Below are positions 25,501 to 26,370 of a stretch of DNA of 26,370 bases, piece by piece; the first letter of the stretch is position 1; the number at the start of each line of letters is the position of its first letter. Source of the stretch: an uncultured Clostridia bacterium (GTDB lineage Bacteria; Bacillota; Clostridia; Oscillospirales; Ruminococcaceae); the NCBI GenBank assembly GCA_947427325.1, contig CANEHP010000007.1, positions 1-26,370 of the forward strand. The letters are read 5' to 3'. Position numbers and translations under genes: made by a program. A model generated the notes under the pieces. That model worked only from the letters and a program-made list of their open reading frames with translations. It searched no databases and was not told the origin of the DNA.

Positions 25501-25945
25501 CCTGCTTGCCACCAACAATATGATAGAAAAGGAAGCGGAGCATTCGTGGACAGAGGCGGATTTCAGCGGAAAACGCATACTGCTTGTAGAGGATAACGAG
25601 CTTAACAGAGAGATAGCCGAGGCAATCCTTGAAGAAACGGGTTTTGCAGTAGATACCGCCTCGGACGGCACCGATGCGGTGGATATGGTGTCTCGTTCGG
25701 AAGAATATTTCTATGACGCCGTTCTGATGGATGTGCAAATGCCTGTAATGGACGGCTATGAGGCGACCAGAACCATACGCGCCCTTCAAAGGCGGGACGC
25801 AAAAGATCTTCCCATTATTGCCATGACGGCCAATGCCATGGAGGAGGATAGGGAAAATGCCCTGAAAAGCGGCATGAACGATCACATTGCCAAGCCTATT
25901 GATATGAAACTTTTCCTGAAAATTTTAGGCAAGTATTTGAATTAG
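22553..25945 (+). CDS. Membrane hybrid histidine kinase, dCACHE and PAS-like, two receivers
   Basis: The protein has 1130 residues. Helix 1 is at about 9-28. A clear dCACHE sensor follows at about 30-280 (FTNADGLNLASDG, DRSYFASGMRGE, FYAPIEYDGEIIGLLLG) and helix 2 at about 284-306. Two PAS-like regions are at about 320-450 and 465-605. The H-box is FLSNMSHDIRTPMNAVIGF with His630, the N-box Asn748, lid GTGLGMAI. Receiver 1 has Asp922 in IIDWQMPEMSG. Receiver 2 has Asp1060 in LMDVQMPVMDG. No output domain follows. It is a paralogue of the kinase upstream, with near-identical H-boxes and the shared receiver-1 motif YDW-x-x-I-E. AAAGGAG precedes the ATG. The 121-bp gap before it shows no clear terminator. 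Confidence 0.94.
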   Translation: MNLPRKTWRNALYVGILLTAVCLLFYWYSSTNSRQIEKQNLNYAMDSAEQLSKRIGSEFENALLRLRNYAYLLGSGQNRPKITADTLKGMEENAMFDAIRFTNADGLNLASDGQTNDSSDRSYFASGMRGESGLEMVQSPLTGQMMTVFYAPIEYDGEIIGLLLGLYVAEDYLRDMLTISYFGEPADAFLCTRDEKIIACSNGVSYEVLLPDMLRDTGAVDNRTSDIVRAAFQKDEVKEGVICASGSGSDNLCVYQIPGSDYILVQAFPKDVTRTMIDEANYTGIVLQAILIGLFAVYIFVLLFYGRKQQKSLKKQNTQFGYVLDGFNTLFMSRYLTVDLKNNTYSYMAGIKPLSSRLAMEGSYDDIIRVHAQDIVGEEEKEQFRNTFQIESIIKHLSKQDIFTYECHVNRNGKEDWEHLIAVCLRRENGQAVHILYVRQNITEVKLREMQSRKAMALMNRKERQYRIAITSTAFCTFEFNLTRNIIEHDVTRDFNGKQISFLDKVGLTAPCSASECFEKWKSFVMDESLEEYSAAVSPERLIQHFEQGEMEVNIDYWGKTEMDQPMCVRQSFIMTRDEESGDIIVMVLCKDITEQVKKQREQTQALQEALMQAQHANKAKTTFLSNMSHDIRTPMNAVIGFTTLAISHIESKDQVRDCLQKVLSSSNHLLSLINDILDMSRIESGKVQIKEQECNISELTHNLVSIIQPQVKAKQLELFIDTFDVQNEDVIADSLKLSQIFVNLLSNAVKYTPAGGSVSFRIRQQTTFHRGYGDYVFIVKDNGIGMSSDFVEHIFEPFEREETTTRTGIQGTGLGMAITKNIVEMMGGTITVQSEKGKGSEFRVELSLKLLDVEKNAAQIKELEGLRAIVVDDDCSSCESVTRMLTQIGMRAEWTTSGKEAVYRARSAHNEGESYHTYIIDWQMPEMSGIETCRNIRAAVGEDAPIIILTAYDWTDIEEEAKKAGVTAFCAKPLFMSDLKSALLATNNMIEKEAEHSWTEADFSGKRILLVEDNELNREIAEAILEETGFAVDTASDGTDAVDMVSRSEEYFYDAVLMDVQMPVMDGYEATRTIRALQRRDAKDLPIIAMTANAMEEDRENALKSGMNDHIAKPIDMKLFLKILGKYLN

Positions 25946-25994
25946 GTTTTTCCTTAACCCGGGCTGCTTCAATATTTTCAATAAAATACGGAAA

Positions 25995-26044
25995 GAACGG
26001 AAAAAGCGTTTGTGCCGATTTGGGCATAAGCGCTTTTTCCGTTC
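25995..26044. terminator. Strong hairpin after the kinase cluster
   Basis: GAACGGAAAAAGCG pairs with CGCTTTTTCCGTTC and the stem extends through TGTGCC/GGGCAT, with a loop of about five bases. No long U-run follows, but the stem is long, it lies 50 bp behind the last gene of the cluster and no gene follows in the window, so it is a probable transcription end. Confidence 0.6.
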
Positions 26045-26055
26045 ACAGTATATTT

Positions 26056-26079
26056 TATACTAATTCCGATTTAAATATA
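26056..26079. repeat. Truncated tip of a B-like repeat
   Basis: TTATACTAATTCCGATTTAA looks like one outer tip of a B repeat. The other half is missing because repeat C copy 2 begins here. It is a short match. Confidence 0.35.
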
Positions 26080-26300
26080 GCTGTAAAAAATTGAAGGCTT
26101 ACAGTTTATGGTTGACAGTTGACAGTTGAGAAACGGCTTCGCCGATTTAAAATATCATCAATCGGTCTTATCGCCTACGTGAATGTGGCATTTTTTCAAA
26201 GAAACAGCTTGAAATGTCGGCAGAAACGTAAAATTTCAAATACGTCGGCGAAGCCGACACCTTAACTGTCAACTTTCAACAGTCAATTTTTTACAGCCCT
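26080..26300. repeat. Interspersed repeat C, copy 2 (about 221 bp)
   Basis: GCTGTAAAAAATTGA at the left and TCAATTTTTTACAGC at the right are inverted. The interior aligns with copy 1 (GCTTCGCCGATTT, CAGCTTGAAATG, GGCAGAAACGTAAAATTTCA, GCCGACACCTTAACTGT) and lacks the nested D element, so it shows the uninterrupted form. A small tandem TTGACAGTTGACAG lies near the left end. Confidence 0.85.
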
Positions 26301-26319
26301 CTTTTTATTGTTTGAGTTA

Positions 26320-26370
26320 AGAACTTGTTCTCATAGGAATGGTGCGCAGATTTTCGAGCAAATTTTGTCG
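26320..26370. repeat. Interspersed repeat A', copy 2, cut by the window end
   Basis: The last 51 bases repeat the first 51 of the A' copy at 5954 with one difference (GCGCAGATT against GCGCGGATT). The rest of the element lies outside the window. Confidence 0.85.

Overview
The window looks like a chromosomal segment of a low-to-moderate G+C, Gram-positive Clostridia, most likely an Oscillospiraceae/Ruminococcus-type gut or rumen bacterium. The signs are Bacillota-style Shine-Dalgarno sites (AAAGGAG and variants), lipoproteins with lipobox cysteines, a CwlD-type sporulation amidase, BceAB-type peptide-antibiotic modules, and dCACHE hybrid kinases next to solute-binding lipoproteins. The species assignment is inference. 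No tRNA, rRNA, CRISPR array or transposase gene was seen.

Layout. (1) 1-1031: a GNAT acetyltransferase set between two nearly identical 159-bp palindromic repeats. (2) 1107-4988: a BceS-like kinase, BceA-like ATPase and BceB-like permease, with no response regulator gene next to them, closed by a clear terminator. (3) 5056-7441: an unrecognised single-pass membrane protein behind a strong promoter, a two-gene minus-strand operon (four-helix-bundle protein plus a 67-residue protein), and an unrecognised multi-pass membrane protein. (4) 7551-9957: CwlD-like amidase and RadA. (5) 9966-15151: OmpR-type regulator, HAMP kinase, ABC ATPase and a large FtsX-type permease, a second probable peptide-stress module that starts 8 bp after radA. 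(6) 15518-25945: the most unusual part. A consensus promoter leads into two lipoproteins, each apparently a family-1 solute-binding domain joined to a domain resembling the C-terminal domain of 5'-nucleotidases. Two large membrane hybrid histidine kinases follow, each ending in two receiver domains. There is no permease, no HPt domain and no DNA-binding output, so the lipoproteins look more like ligand receptors for the kinases than transport components.

The gaps between operons are filled with short inverted-repeat elements of at least three families, some nested or decayed: A/A' (about 160 bp, near-complete hairpins), B and D (80-152 bp, sharing tip and core sequence) and C (about 215 bp). 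One C copy, itself carrying a D copy, lies between a good ribosome-binding site and the start codon of the second lipoprotein, and may have changed that gene's expression.
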